Below are positions 22,934-29,879 of a stretch of 32,499 nt of DNA, piece after piece. The DNA is from Parachlamydiales bacterium. GTDB taxonomy: Bacteria > Chlamydiota > Chlamydiia > Chlamydiales > JAEYWL01. The notes under the pieces are model-generated. The model was not told the DNA's origin. It was given only the letters and a program-made list of their open reading frames with translations, and searched no databases. The stretch's first letter is position 1. Each line of letters opens with the position of its first letter. The position numbers and the translations under genes were made by a program. The DNA is taken from NCBI GenBank assembly GCA_020054065.1, contig JAGVLX010000027.1, forward strand, positions 1 to 32,499. The letters are read 5' to 3'.

Positions 22934-23814
22934 AAATAGGCACCCCTGATGACTCTCCAACGCAGCTCCTGTTCACTGCGCCGCTCAGCATACGCTTGAA
23001 TTGCTTTTGGAGCACTCCTAGCAAACAAGTGGATCTCCTCATCGGTCAAACGATAAGCCACCGCTCCAGGGCTTTTTACCACAGGCTGCAACATTTCCAA
23101 ACAGCTTTGATACGTACGGTGCTTGCGCCATAAACGCACTAATCCATACGCACCCATCGCCACTGGAACAAGCTTCAACCACCAGAGAGCAGTGTAAAGC
23201 GCTGGAGATTCGGTAAACACAATAAACAGATCAGCCAAGAGGATCAAAATCAAAAAGCTCATAAACATCATCGCTTCGTGCGCCGAGCCAATAATTGGCC
23301 CAAAATACCTCTGCCAGCCGGCAGACGACGTTTGATAAGCTAAAATCTCTTCAAATTTCCGTTCATGAAACATCATGCGGCCCACATGGCACAATTCGTG
23401 CGCCACTAGCTCTTCCCGCTTATAAACCCCCAAATGGGTTGTTTTATCGCGCCACGAACGACGCATCTGCAAAATCGCGGCGGTCGGAGAATCCTCCCGT
23501 ACCTGAAAAATCCACGCACACCCGCCATGCCACGGGGCTAATTTATAATTACTGAAGAACAACGGCACCCACTCAGGGCAAATCCCATAAAATTTTTGGG
23601 TTAGCACACACGCTTCTTCAACAACCGCTTTTCCGATCGTTTGATCCGCTTTGGGAAAGGGAAAACGGTGCTCGAATTCCGGATCGAGCTCTTTGATCAA
23701 CTGTAAACAATACGCAGCCCGCCGGCGAAAGTCCACTTCCGACTCTCCCGGACCGGGGATTAACCCCTGCTCGTTCCAAATAAAATATTGATTGATTTCG
23801 TCTGAATCCATCAT
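22930..23814 (-). CDS. Membrane protein with HExxH metalloprotease-like motif
   Basis: The 294-residue protein has a soluble N-terminal domain with HELCH at residues 139-143 and Glu155/156 in FEEILAY downstream. This HExxH-plus-E spacing resembles zinc gluzincin-type metalloproteases. Two hydrophobic segments (about 181-200 and 207-226) follow, then a charged C-terminal domain. The sequence EELVAHELCHVGRMMFHERKFEE would place both His on one helix. I do not recognise a characterised family. It converges on rpoN with stops overlapping, and has no obvious Shine-Dalgarno (start 23814 is provisional). The 130 bases to the next gene must contain two divergent promoters. Confidence 0.75.
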   Translation of the reverse strand: MMDSDEINQYFIWNEQGLIPGPGESEVDFRRRAAYCLQLIKELDPEFEHRFPFPKADQTIGKAVVEEACVLTQKFYGICPEWVPLFFSNYKLAPWHGGCAWIFQVREDSPTAAILQMRRSWRDKTTHLGVYKREELVAHELCHVGRMMFHERKFEEILAYQTSSAGWQRYFGPIIGSAHEAMMFMSFLILILLADLFIVFTESPALYTALWWLKLVPVAMGAYGLVRLWRKHRTYQSCLEMLQPVVKSPGAVAYRLTDEEIHLFARSAPKAIQAYAERRSEQELRWRVIRGAYF

Positions 23815-23944
23815 AAAAAGAATTTTATATCAGGTAGTTACATTTTGTGTAAGTGTCTATGGGTTAAATTTCTCTTGAAAGGCACCCCTGGATGTGGCAA
23901 TCTTGATCCCTTATGCGCAGCAAAAAATAATTTTACGAGGACTC

Positions 23945-25585
23945 ATGAACGAAGACTATGAAGAGTTTACTGATAGCCAGCTCAAAATTCTTGAGCGCTA
24001 TGTGACCAATACGCGCAGTCATATCTTCGTTTTGCGAAACTTGCCTGAAGTAATTAAAGGCGCCCTCTTCTCAAGATACTCACGGTCCAGCTTAGGACTT
24101 CGCTCGCTCCTCCTTAAGGAATTTATTTCAAACGATGAAGAAACCGCTTTCGCCAGCATTGCCGGCGCGCATGAAAATGAAGATGACACCCTTCCCACCA
24201 GCCAAATTACCGCCATCAAAAAAGCCCAAGCATTCTACGACCGCATCCTGGATGGGTATGGGGATGATTCGATCGGAGAACTCGGCGGAGCCCACCTAGC
24301 CATCGAAAACGTTTCTATGCTGGCCGCCAAAATCATCGAGGATTGCCGCATTGGCGGATCGCCCTTGGAAAAATCGACTCGTTACATCTACTTCGACCAG
24401 AAAGTGAAGGGAGAGTACCTCTTCTACCGCGAACCCATTTTGATGACCTCCGCGTACCGTGAAGTGTATGTGCAAACCTGCAATATGCTCTTTGAGACCT
24501 ATGGGAAGCTGATACCGCCCCTCACTGAAATGATGGAAGCGCGCTTTCCCAAAGAAGAGCAAAGTTCAAAAGCTGCTTACGCCGCCGCTATCCGGGCTAA
24601 AGTACTCGACTGCTTGCGTGGACTGCTTCCAGCGGGAACCTTAACGAACATGGGAATCTACGGCAACGGACGCTTCTTCGACAGCATGATCCACAAGCTT
24701 CATTGCCAAAACCTCGTCGAGTTGCAAGAGATCGGCAAACGGTGCTACGAAGAGTTGGCTAAGGTAATCCCCTCTTTTATCCGCCGCGCCGAACCTACCC
24801 ACAAAACCCATGTGGGCTTTGCGCAATTTTTCGAAGCGATGCAAACTGAACTCAAAATGATCACCAAGCAAAATACCGAATTCCCGCAACGCACCACGGC
24901 TCCGGGAATCCGCCTCATCTCTTACGACTCCGACGCCGTCTTAAAAGTGACCTCAGCCATGTTATTCGGATATTCGAACAAAGGACTTACGGAGCTGATG
25001 GACTACTCACAGCGTTTATCTGAAGAAGAGATCGCTCGCATCCTCGATGCGGGCGCCTCTGCGCGGGAAAACCGCCGTCAGAAATCGCCGCGCGCGTTGG
25101 AGCATGCGAATTTCACGTTTGAGATCATTGCCGACTTTGGAGCCTATCGCGACCTTCACCGTCATAGACTTCTTTCACAAGAGCGTCAACTGCTCAGCTG
25201 TGATTATGGATACTTTATCCCCCAAGAGATCATCGGAACGGCTTTGGAAAAAGAGTATTGCGAAGCGCTCCAGAAAGCGAAGGAAGTGTACGACAATATT
25301 GCGGCGGAACTGCCTGAAGAAGCGCAATATGTTGTGCCGATGGCGTATAATATCCGCTGGTATTTTCATGTTAATTTGCGTGCCCTGCAATGGATGTGCG
25401 AATTGCGCTCATCGCCGGCAGGCCATCCAAACTATCGTTATATTGCTCAAGAAATGGCTCAAGAAGTATGCAAAGTGTTTCCGCAATTTGAACGGTTTTT
25501 CAAATTTGTGGATTATCAAGGCTACGAACTTGGCCGCTTAGGGCAAGAGCAGCGCAAAGAGGAAAAGCTGCTTAAATTATCTTAA
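23945..25585 (+). CDS. thyX: Tandem-domain ThyX-like flavin-dependent thymidylate synthase
   Basis: Makes dTMP from dUMP using folate and reduced FAD. The 546-residue protein is about twice normal ThyX size and has two ThyX-like domains. The first (1 to about 200) keeps STRY at 144-147 but has CRIG where RHR is expected. The second (about 290-546) has ALEHANFTFEI and an intact RHRLLSQERQLLS motif (R406-H407-R408) but no RY end. The two halves look complementary, forming an internal pseudo-dimer. I chose ATG at 23945 because GAGGA precedes it; GTG at 23894 is the alternative. Fused ThyX proteins of this length occur in chlamydiae. Confidence 0.85.
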   Translation: MNEDYEEFTDSQLKILERYVTNTRSHIFVLRNLPEVIKGALFSRYSRSSLGLRSLLLKEFISNDEETAFASIAGAHENEDDTLPTSQITAIKKAQAFYDRILDGYGDDSIGELGGAHLAIENVSMLAAKIIEDCRIGGSPLEKSTRYIYFDQKVKGEYLFYREPILMTSAYREVYVQTCNMLFETYGKLIPPLTEMMEARFPKEEQSSKAAYAAAIRAKVLDCLRGLLPAGTLTNMGIYGNGRFFDSMIHKLHCQNLVELQEIGKRCYEELAKVIPSFIRRAEPTHKTHVGFAQFFEAMQTELKMITKQNTEFPQRTTAPGIRLISYDSDAVLKVTSAMLFGYSNKGLTELMDYSQRLSEEEIARILDAGASARENRRQKSPRALEHANFTFEIIADFGAYRDLHRHRLLSQERQLLSCDYGYFIPQEIIGTALEKEYCEALQKAKEVYDNIAAELPEEAQYVVPMAYNIRWYFHVNLRALQWMCELRSSPAGHPNYRYIAQEMAQEVCKVFPQFERFFKFVDYQGYELGRLGQEQRKEEKLLKLS

Positions 25586-25669
25586 GAAACCTTTCATCAG
25601 CTATTTATCATTCAATGTAATGTATTTTCTGCTGTGACGTTTTTAATTTTAAAAAAATAGGAATTTATA

Positions 25670-26509
25670 ATGGAAGCTCCAGTTAATCCTGTAGGACAAA
25701 GACCTTACCCCAATCATCATCATTGTAATCAACGATTAGATGTTTTCTTAACATTAGATAATGGCGCGCGATTTAGATTAAGTTATTGTGCACATAGAAA
25801 TGGTCCCTTAAGTGATCGGCTTTATCAGGATACGGGGGTTCTTCGTTCCGTTTTTTCCCCAGCACCCTTTTCGCTGGCTTTGTGTAAGCTCGGGACATCC
25901 ATTTATCCGCATGTGCCTCTCATGAATTATCGACCCCATCCCTCAGTTAACTGCATCGCTGTCAAAGCGCTTTCAGTCCATAACATTCTGACTGGCATTC
26001 CGGAAAAACATATCGATTGCGATCTTAGGAGTAGATTTCGTGTCATTTTTTTAGATATCCGGGGAACCTTTGAATTTGAGGGATGTTATTGTACGTGTAG
26101 TCAAGAGGAGACCCTTTTGAATGTTGCCAACACCATCCAATCTCTTACAAAGCAGCGCATGTGCTTTGGCCATCGGGGTCAAATTTTGGATGAGCGAGAA
26201 CGAATTAGCGACATCTACATGAGGTACTTTTATCCTCAACCGATCATGCATCTGAATATGCTGGAGGGGGCGATGGCCAGAACGGTTCCGTTGATGCCAT
26301 TCCCTCATAAAGCCGAAGCAAGCAGAAAGGAACCACCCCCGAAAGACTGGAGCGGCGATCCCACGCCTCCTCCCAGTATCGATTATCAGGTGGCAGAAAA
26401 ATTGGGGTATGTATGTCCGGGGCTTGTGGGAGGGAAAAAGAGTCCGTTGATTGAGTCCTTAGAGCAATATGCGGATGAGCAGTATAAGAAGCAGGCTATG
26501 GATCCTTAA
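25670..26509 (+). CDS. Hypothetical Cys/His-rich protein, 279 aa
   Basis: No signal peptide or membrane segment and no recognised domain. Conspicuous are an early His cluster (PNHHHCNQRL, residues 14-23), a central Cys cluster (CYCTCSQEE, near 138-146), and a Pro-rich linker (PPPKDWSGDPTPPPSIDYQ) before a charged C-terminal helix. TAGGAATTTATA precedes the ATG at 25670. First gene of the AT-rich accessory tail. In an intracellular bacterium it could be a secreted effector, but nothing direct shows this. It ends just before the sigma-54 promoter at 26511. Confidence 0.7.
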   Translation: MEAPVNPVGQRPYPNHHHCNQRLDVFLTLDNGARFRLSYCAHRNGPLSDRLYQDTGVLRSVFSPAPFSLALCKLGTSIYPHVPLMNYRPHPSVNCIAVKALSVHNILTGIPEKHIDCDLRSRFRVIFLDIRGTFEFEGCYCTCSQEETLLNVANTIQSLTKQRMCFGHRGQILDERERISDIYMRYFYPQPIMHLNMLEGAMARTVPLMPFPHKAEASRKEPPPKDWSGDPTPPPSIDYQVAEKLGYVCPGLVGGKKSPLIESLEQYADEQYKKQAMDP

Positions 26510-26510
26510 T

Positions 26511-26525
26511 TGGCATGGGGCTTGC
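26511..26525 (+). promoter_or_regulatory. Sigma-54 (-24/-12) promoter
   Basis: TGGCATG, then GGGC, then TTGC matches the RpoN consensus TGGCACG-N4-TTGC at 10 of 11 fixed positions with exact spacing, and A follows the -12 C as preferred. The -24 G is base 26513 and the -12 C is base 26525, which puts +1 at about 26537. It lies directly after the stop of the gene ending at 26509 and 16 bases before the start of a 21-residue microprotein gene. Confidence 0.75.
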
Positions 26526-26558
26526 ATATGAGAAGCGAAGGAGGCTTCTTATATGCAA
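26522..26558 (+). promoter_or_regulatory. 15-bp stem-loop with ribosome site in loop and start codon in stem
   Basis: TTGCATATGAGAAGC (26522-26536) is complementary to GCTTCTTATATGCAA (26544-26558) with one G-U pair. The 7-base loop begins the GAAGGAGG ribosome site, and the AUG at 26553 lies in the right arm. The predicted sigma-54 transcript begins at 26537, so it would lack the left arm and be freely translatable. Read-through RNA from upstream would fold and hide the start. Confidence 0.65.
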
Positions 26559-26618
26559 GTTATTAAGTTTATTCTAGTTGCAATGATTTTCTTACTACTC
26601 TTCAATGCGATGGGGTAA
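26553..26618 (+). CDS. 21-residue hydrophobic microprotein
   Basis: A 22-codon frame (including stop) begins MQVIKFILVAMIFLLLF and ends NAMG: one Lys then a single membrane-spanning stretch. A strong Shine-Dalgarno (AAGGAGG, eight bases upstream) and a near-perfect sigma-54 promoter precede it, which argues for real expression despite the size. It resembles small regulatory membrane peptides or type I toxin peptides in length and character, but I recognise no family and no antisense RNA is evident. Confidence 0.6.
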   Translation: MQVIKFILVAMIFLLLFNAMG

Positions 26619-26737
26619 TTTCCTCGATCCCCGTAAGTTTTAAAGATAAAAATTAAAATAATTTATTGAAATACTACTAATATTTTATAATATAAGTAGG
26701 GTTATTTAAGACTTTTTTGCCAATTTATGAGGGATTT

Positions 26738-27964
26738 ATGAGTAACTTTGACTTTCCACCAAAACCGGCTCTTCCGCTTGCCAAGACGGGAGACGTGAAG
26801 GAAGTGAAGAAGGAGGAGGAAGCCAAGAAGGAGGTGCCGCCTAAAGAGAAGGAGATGAAGAAGGTGGTGAAAGAGGCGTTGGCTGGGGATCGTGGGCCTT
26901 TGGAAAAGAAAGTTGCGGGCAAGGCTGAGTTGCATGTGTCGATGATGGAAGTGACGAAAGACAAGGAAGGTCAGGTGCATGTGGAGGAGAAGGAGCCGCA
27001 TCTTGTGATGAAGCATGGGAAGGATGGGTCGGACTTAGTGGGCATCGAAATCCCCGAAGGCACCACCAAAATCACAGAGCGTGTCGACATCGAGCTCGAT
27101 AAAGAGCGTCATGTCATCAAAGAATCGATCGATATTGAATTCAAAGGAGGTGGGAAAGTAACGCATACGCATGTAGATCTAGAGGCAGGGCTCACACTTT
27201 CTGGCTTGCGGGCAGTTAAAAACAACCTCGTTCCTACAATAGATGTCAAAACACTGATGCTTAGAGTTGTCAATGAAACAGCTATTTATGTTGATCATGC
27301 CAAAGAAAATGCTGCTGACTTACATAACGACTTCAAAAATGGCGACCTCATTATTATTAATGATAACCAAGCTTTTATACATGAAAAACATCTAGCAAGT
27401 GGTAAACTGGATGTTTTGATTCATCATGATCATTTGCCGCCAGCTGCAGCCGCCTCACTCGAAGATATTAAAAAAAATGGATTAAACATTATTGTTGTGA
27501 AAAATGAGTCATGGCAGGCAGCAAGTGCTAAATTTCTTTCATTATTAATCAAATTTCAATCACCCGAAGCAAAATCAAATGAAAAAAGTGCTGAGCTAGT
27601 GCATGAATTTGCTGTTTCAAATCTAAACTCGCAGCCTAGCGAAAAGGCCGAAGTTAAAAATATGGTGTTAAAATCTAAACTGGAACAGCAAGAGTCAAAT
27701 TCAAAATTAATTATTGCAAGAAACATTTCTTCCAAAATTGATGCCAAGGAACAAGAAGAAAAAGTGAGAGAGGCAAAAAGACGAAACGAAGAAATTCTAT
27801 TAAATGACGTGCATCAAAAATCAGAAAACCTATCAAAATTTGAACGCAGGGAAGATGTGAACAAAGAAAATAAAACTGAGGATATTTCTAAATACAAGGA
27901 CTATAGAGAAGATCTTCGTTCTGAAGATCTCTCCAAAGATCTTAAAGAAAAAGATGAACTCTAA
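26738..27964 (+). CDS. Lys/Glu-rich hypothetical protein ending in KDEL
   Basis: A 408-residue, highly charged soluble protein of no family I know. Residues about 8-60 are a Lys/Glu low-complexity stretch. Residues about 60-160 contain beta-like repeats (GTTKITERVDIELDKERHVI, KESIDIEFKGGGKVTHTHVD). The middle is mixed, and the last 80 residues are charged and helical. The final four residues are KDEL, the eukaryotic ER-retrieval signal. I chose ATG at 26738 (GAGGG six bases upstream). Codon use shifts inside the gene: AAG/GAG dominate before about 27150 and AAA/GAA after, as if two segments of different origin were joined. Converges with the next gene with no gap. Confidence 0.75.
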   Translation: MSNFDFPPKPALPLAKTGDVKEVKKEEEAKKEVPPKEKEMKKVVKEALAGDRGPLEKKVAGKAELHVSMMEVTKDKEGQVHVEEKEPHLVMKHGKDGSDLVGIEIPEGTTKITERVDIELDKERHVIKESIDIEFKGGGKVTHTHVDLEAGLTLSGLRAVKNNLVPTIDVKTLMLRVVNETAIYVDHAKENAADLHNDFKNGDLIIINDNQAFIHEKHLASGKLDVLIHHDHLPPAAAASLEDIKKNGLNIIVVKNESWQAASAKFLSLLIKFQSPEAKSNEKSAELVHEFAVSNLNSQPSEKAEVKNMVLKSKLEQQESNSKLIIARNISSKIDAKEQEEKVREAKRRNEEILLNDVHQKSENLSKFERREDVNKENKTEDISKYKDYREDLRSEDLSKDLKEKDEL

Positions 27965-28621
27965 TTAACTGGTCTTTACAAACCGCCAAATTCTATCATT
28001 TGTCAAGAGCTCTGGTTTGTACTTACCATCTGCAATTTCTTTTCTATAATCATTAACGACTTCAATCATTAAAGCACGTAATAGGTGTGAATCAGTCAGC
28101 ATGGTAACTTTTCTCTCATAATCGGTGCATTTTTCCACCCCACCATTATATTCGATCCTATCGATCAACCCGATGACGTGTTGCATATCTTTAATTACGC
28201 CTGTTAAAATTCTTCTGGCGCATCGACTTATCGTGAGTTCAACACAAACTTTTTCGCCGGGGCATAAAGCTTGCCACTTTTGAGTTTTGTCAGCATCTCT
28301 TATAAATTCTTGTACATGATCAATATAAAAAAACACCCTCGATGTTCGATATTCGCCTTGTGCCTGATCAGCCATGATGTACAATTTATAGAGTGGCATT
28401 CCTAAGGGCCATTTTTTTATTTCTTCACAAGTGTATGCCTTCTCTCTTAAGCAAAACTCATTTATTTTATCAACCAACCTTTGTACAGCTTTATTTTGGG
28501 TGTCAATAATTTCTTGAACCAACCCTGCTCTTTGCTCAGCGCTTAATCTTGAGTTAGCCCCACTATTGGCTGTTCTGAGGGGTTGTGCTGACATTGGACT
28601 AACTGCGAGATTGCCGGACAT
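27965..28621 (-). CDS. Hypothetical protein, 218 aa
   Basis: Soluble, mainly helical protein with no recognised domain. After a Ser/Ala-rich N-terminal 25 residues typical of a disordered or secretion-type leader, it has helix-forming segments (SAEQRAGLVQEIIDTQNKAVQRLVDKINEFC and later LLRALMIEVVNDYRKEI) and five to six Cys. AAAGGA lies eight bases before the ATG at 28621. It ends exactly where the KDEL-protein gene ends. The N-terminal composition would suit a type III secretion substrate, but this is only suggestive. Confidence 0.65.
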   Translation of the reverse strand: MSGNLAVSPMSAQPLRTANSGANSRLSAEQRAGLVQEIIDTQNKAVQRLVDKINEFCLREKAYTCEEIKKWPLGMPLYKLYIMADQAQGEYRTSRVFFYIDHVQEFIRDADKTQKWQALCPGEKVCVELTISRCARRILTGVIKDMQHVIGLIDRIEYNGGVEKCTDYERKVTMLTDSHLLRALMIEVVNDYRKEIADGKYKPELLTNDRIWRFVKTS

Positions 28622-28672
28622 AAAAAAAATCCTTTCTAAGGTAAGATTAAAATTTAAATTTTCAAGCCATTT

Positions 28673-28721
28673 TAATTGATTTATCCATATAAATTCAAGG
28701 GGTTTAGAATTAAATCAATTA
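28673..28721 (-). other. AT-rich inverted repeat after the coiled-coil gene
   Basis: TAATTGATTTA (28673-28683) is inverted at 28711-28721 with a 27-base loop, overlapping the stop codon of the coiled-coil gene. It could be a weak transcript end or a binding dyad in the 97-base gap between the two minus-strand genes. Confidence 0.25.
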
Positions 28722-29078
28722 CTTACTGTTCTGCGCTTTTAGATTAGCCATTTCTGTCATAATGGTGTTAAGTTTTTTCTCTAAGGACTCCACGCGCGCT
28801 TGACTCGTCTTTAATTCCCCTTTAAGGTCTGTGATTTGAGTTTCTAAACCAGCGATTTTTGTTCTGAAAGCTTCTCCGATTTCCAGCTTTGCTTCTGTTC
28901 GCGCTTTCTTTAAACACTCTTTGACTAATTCTTCAGTAGAATCTTTTGGATCAGCCCGACGCTTCCCCTGAAAAGTATTAGAACTCCCAGGCGACGTCAA
29001 GGGAGGTTTGAGCTGACTACTTATATTCCTCGGAATAAACATACTTGCTAGACCTTTTGTACTATTAGCGCCTTCCAT
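28719..29078 (-). CDS. Hypothetical coiled-coil protein, 119 aa
   Basis: Residues 1-45 are Ser/Pro/Asn-rich and probably disordered. Residues about 48-119 form a strong coiled coil with regular heptads (IAGLETQITDLKGELKTSQARVESLEKKL). A basic KRRAD patch precedes it. A very good Shine-Dalgarno (GGAGG, five bases upstream) supports ATG at 29078. The layout of a disordered N-terminus plus coiled coil recalls many secreted effectors of intracellular bacteria, but no family is recognised. Confidence 0.7.
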   Translation of the reverse strand: MEGANSTKGLASMFIPRNISSQLKPPLTSPGSSNTFQGKRRADPKDSTEELVKECLKKARTEAKLEIGEAFRTKIAGLETQITDLKGELKTSQARVESLEKKLNTIMTEMANLKAQNSK

Positions 29079-29162
29079 ATTACCTCCAAAAAATTATTAC
29101 TTATTTACCACTATCAAAAATACTAACCTTAATCAAGTAGGAATTTTAGTTACTTTAGGGAT

Positions 29163-29177
29163 TCGAAGGCTCGCACG
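29163..29177 (+). repeat. Partial REP-like hairpin fragment
   Basis: TTCGAAGGCTCGCA resembles the first hairpin (GCCGAAGGCTCGGCA) of the REP-like repeats at 30821 and 31485, missing its left edge. It probably is a decayed copy next to the fuller one at 29205. Confidence 0.4.
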
Positions 29178-29204
29178 CTAATCCTTATGCAATTAGAAAA
29201 CTCA

Positions 29205-29272
29205 AGAGCACCGCAGGTGCGGCAGTTTTAAAGCCCAATCCGTAATGAGCGAAGCGAACAGAGGGTTGGGAA
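29205..29272 (+). repeat. Solitary REP-like repeat (copy A)
   Basis: It starts with a GCACC-GCA-GGTGC hairpin and continues with GGCAGTTTTAAAGCCCAATC and CGTAATGAGCGAAGCGAA, ending GAGGGTTGGGAA. From 29222 on it is almost identical to the repeat at 30834-30887. The first hairpin has different bases but keeps the fold (here GCACC/GGTGC, there GAGCC/GGCTC). CCCAATCC pairs with GGGTTGGG to form a second hairpin. No transposase is attached here. The rest of the 421-base gene-free gap (29079-29500) shows only the dyad at 29457 and undefined sequence. Confidence 0.75.
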
Positions 29273-29456
29273 GATCCAGGACCTGCGTCACAGCTATGTG
29301 TGGATGACATACATACTTTTACACCGTGCCGGAGGCGATACCTTTTTCTGTGGGTTGGAAGCCCGAACTTCTGAATATTAGAAAACAAATTTTTAATCGT
29401 AATAGTTGGTGAAATTAAAACATCAATCACATATAAGAAACGGGCTGTCCCAACAT

Positions 29457-29477
29457 TGCAATGAGATAATCATTGCA
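29457..29477. promoter_or_regulatory. 8-bp perfect dyad upstream of secreted-protein gene
   Basis: TGCAATGA and TCATTGCA are inverted around a 5-base spacer, about 23 bases before the gene at 29501. Position and symmetry suit a repressor or activator site or a leader hairpin. Confidence 0.3.
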
Positions 29478-29500
29478 TCACAACACAAAAGGTAGGTCAT

Positions 29501-29833
29501 ATGAAAAAACTGATTGTAAATTTTCTAATATCTACAATTTTTCTGACAGCATCTTGCTTTGCTGACGTTTCAGAATCTTTTCTTGAGCAGAATGATATTT
29601 CTGAAGACGGAACAAAATTTTACGTTGAGTCAGGTACATTGTTAATTGGATCAAACACAATCTATCTTAAAATAGAAAATAATTTGGTTCCAATTCAAGC
29701 AATTTTTTGCGATGAAAATGGAGTTTATATAAACATTGAAGATATCAAAAGAGTAATTAAATGTCCTAAATGTAGCAGATATTTTAATCCAGAATTATAT
29801 TCTACAATTTGCCCACATACACAAAGAATTTAA
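29501..29833 (+). CDS. Small secreted protein with C-terminal Cys motif, 110 aa
   Basis: A Sec signal peptide (about residues 1-21, cleavage after CFA) leads a short mature domain rich in beta-forming residues. The C-terminus reads IKCPKCSRYFNPELYSTICPHTQ, where CPxC and CPH could bind a metal in zinc-ribbon fashion or form disulfides. AGGTAGG precedes the ATG. Unknown family. It is followed by an 11-bp hairpin and then another secreted-protein gene in the same direction. Confidence 0.7.
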   Translation: MKKLIVNFLISTIFLTASCFADVSESFLEQNDISEDGTKFYVESGTLLIGSNTIYLKIENNLVPIQAIFCDENGVYINIEDIKRVIKCPKCSRYFNPELYSTICPHTQRI

Positions 29834-29840
29834 TTTTCTA

Positions 29841-29869
29841 AAAGCATCTCGATGTAACCGAGATGCTTT
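29841..29869 (+). terminator. Hairpin between two secreted-protein genes
   Basis: AAAGCATCTCG and CGAGATGCTTT form a perfect 11-bp stem with a 7-base loop, eight bases after the stop at 29833. No T-run follows, so it is either a weak terminator or a processing/stability hairpin. It ends only 10 bases before the next ATG. Confidence 0.55.
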
Positions 29870-29879
29870 GAACAAGCTT

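Noticed and set aside
23880..23910. Second sigma-54 promoter around TGGCAATCTTG upstream of the ThyX-like gene.
   Set aside because: Only the -24 half resembles the consensus; no TTGC at the required spacing.
26702..27016. Minus-strand His/Leu/Phe-rich frame opposite the KDEL-protein gene.
   Set aside because: Typical antisense reading of a Lys/Glu (AAG/GAG) rich coding sequence; no ribosome site.
29185..29430. Minus-strand 81-residue frame across REP-like copy A.
   Set aside because: It is made of the repeat hairpins and surrounding non-coding sequence, with no ribosome site.
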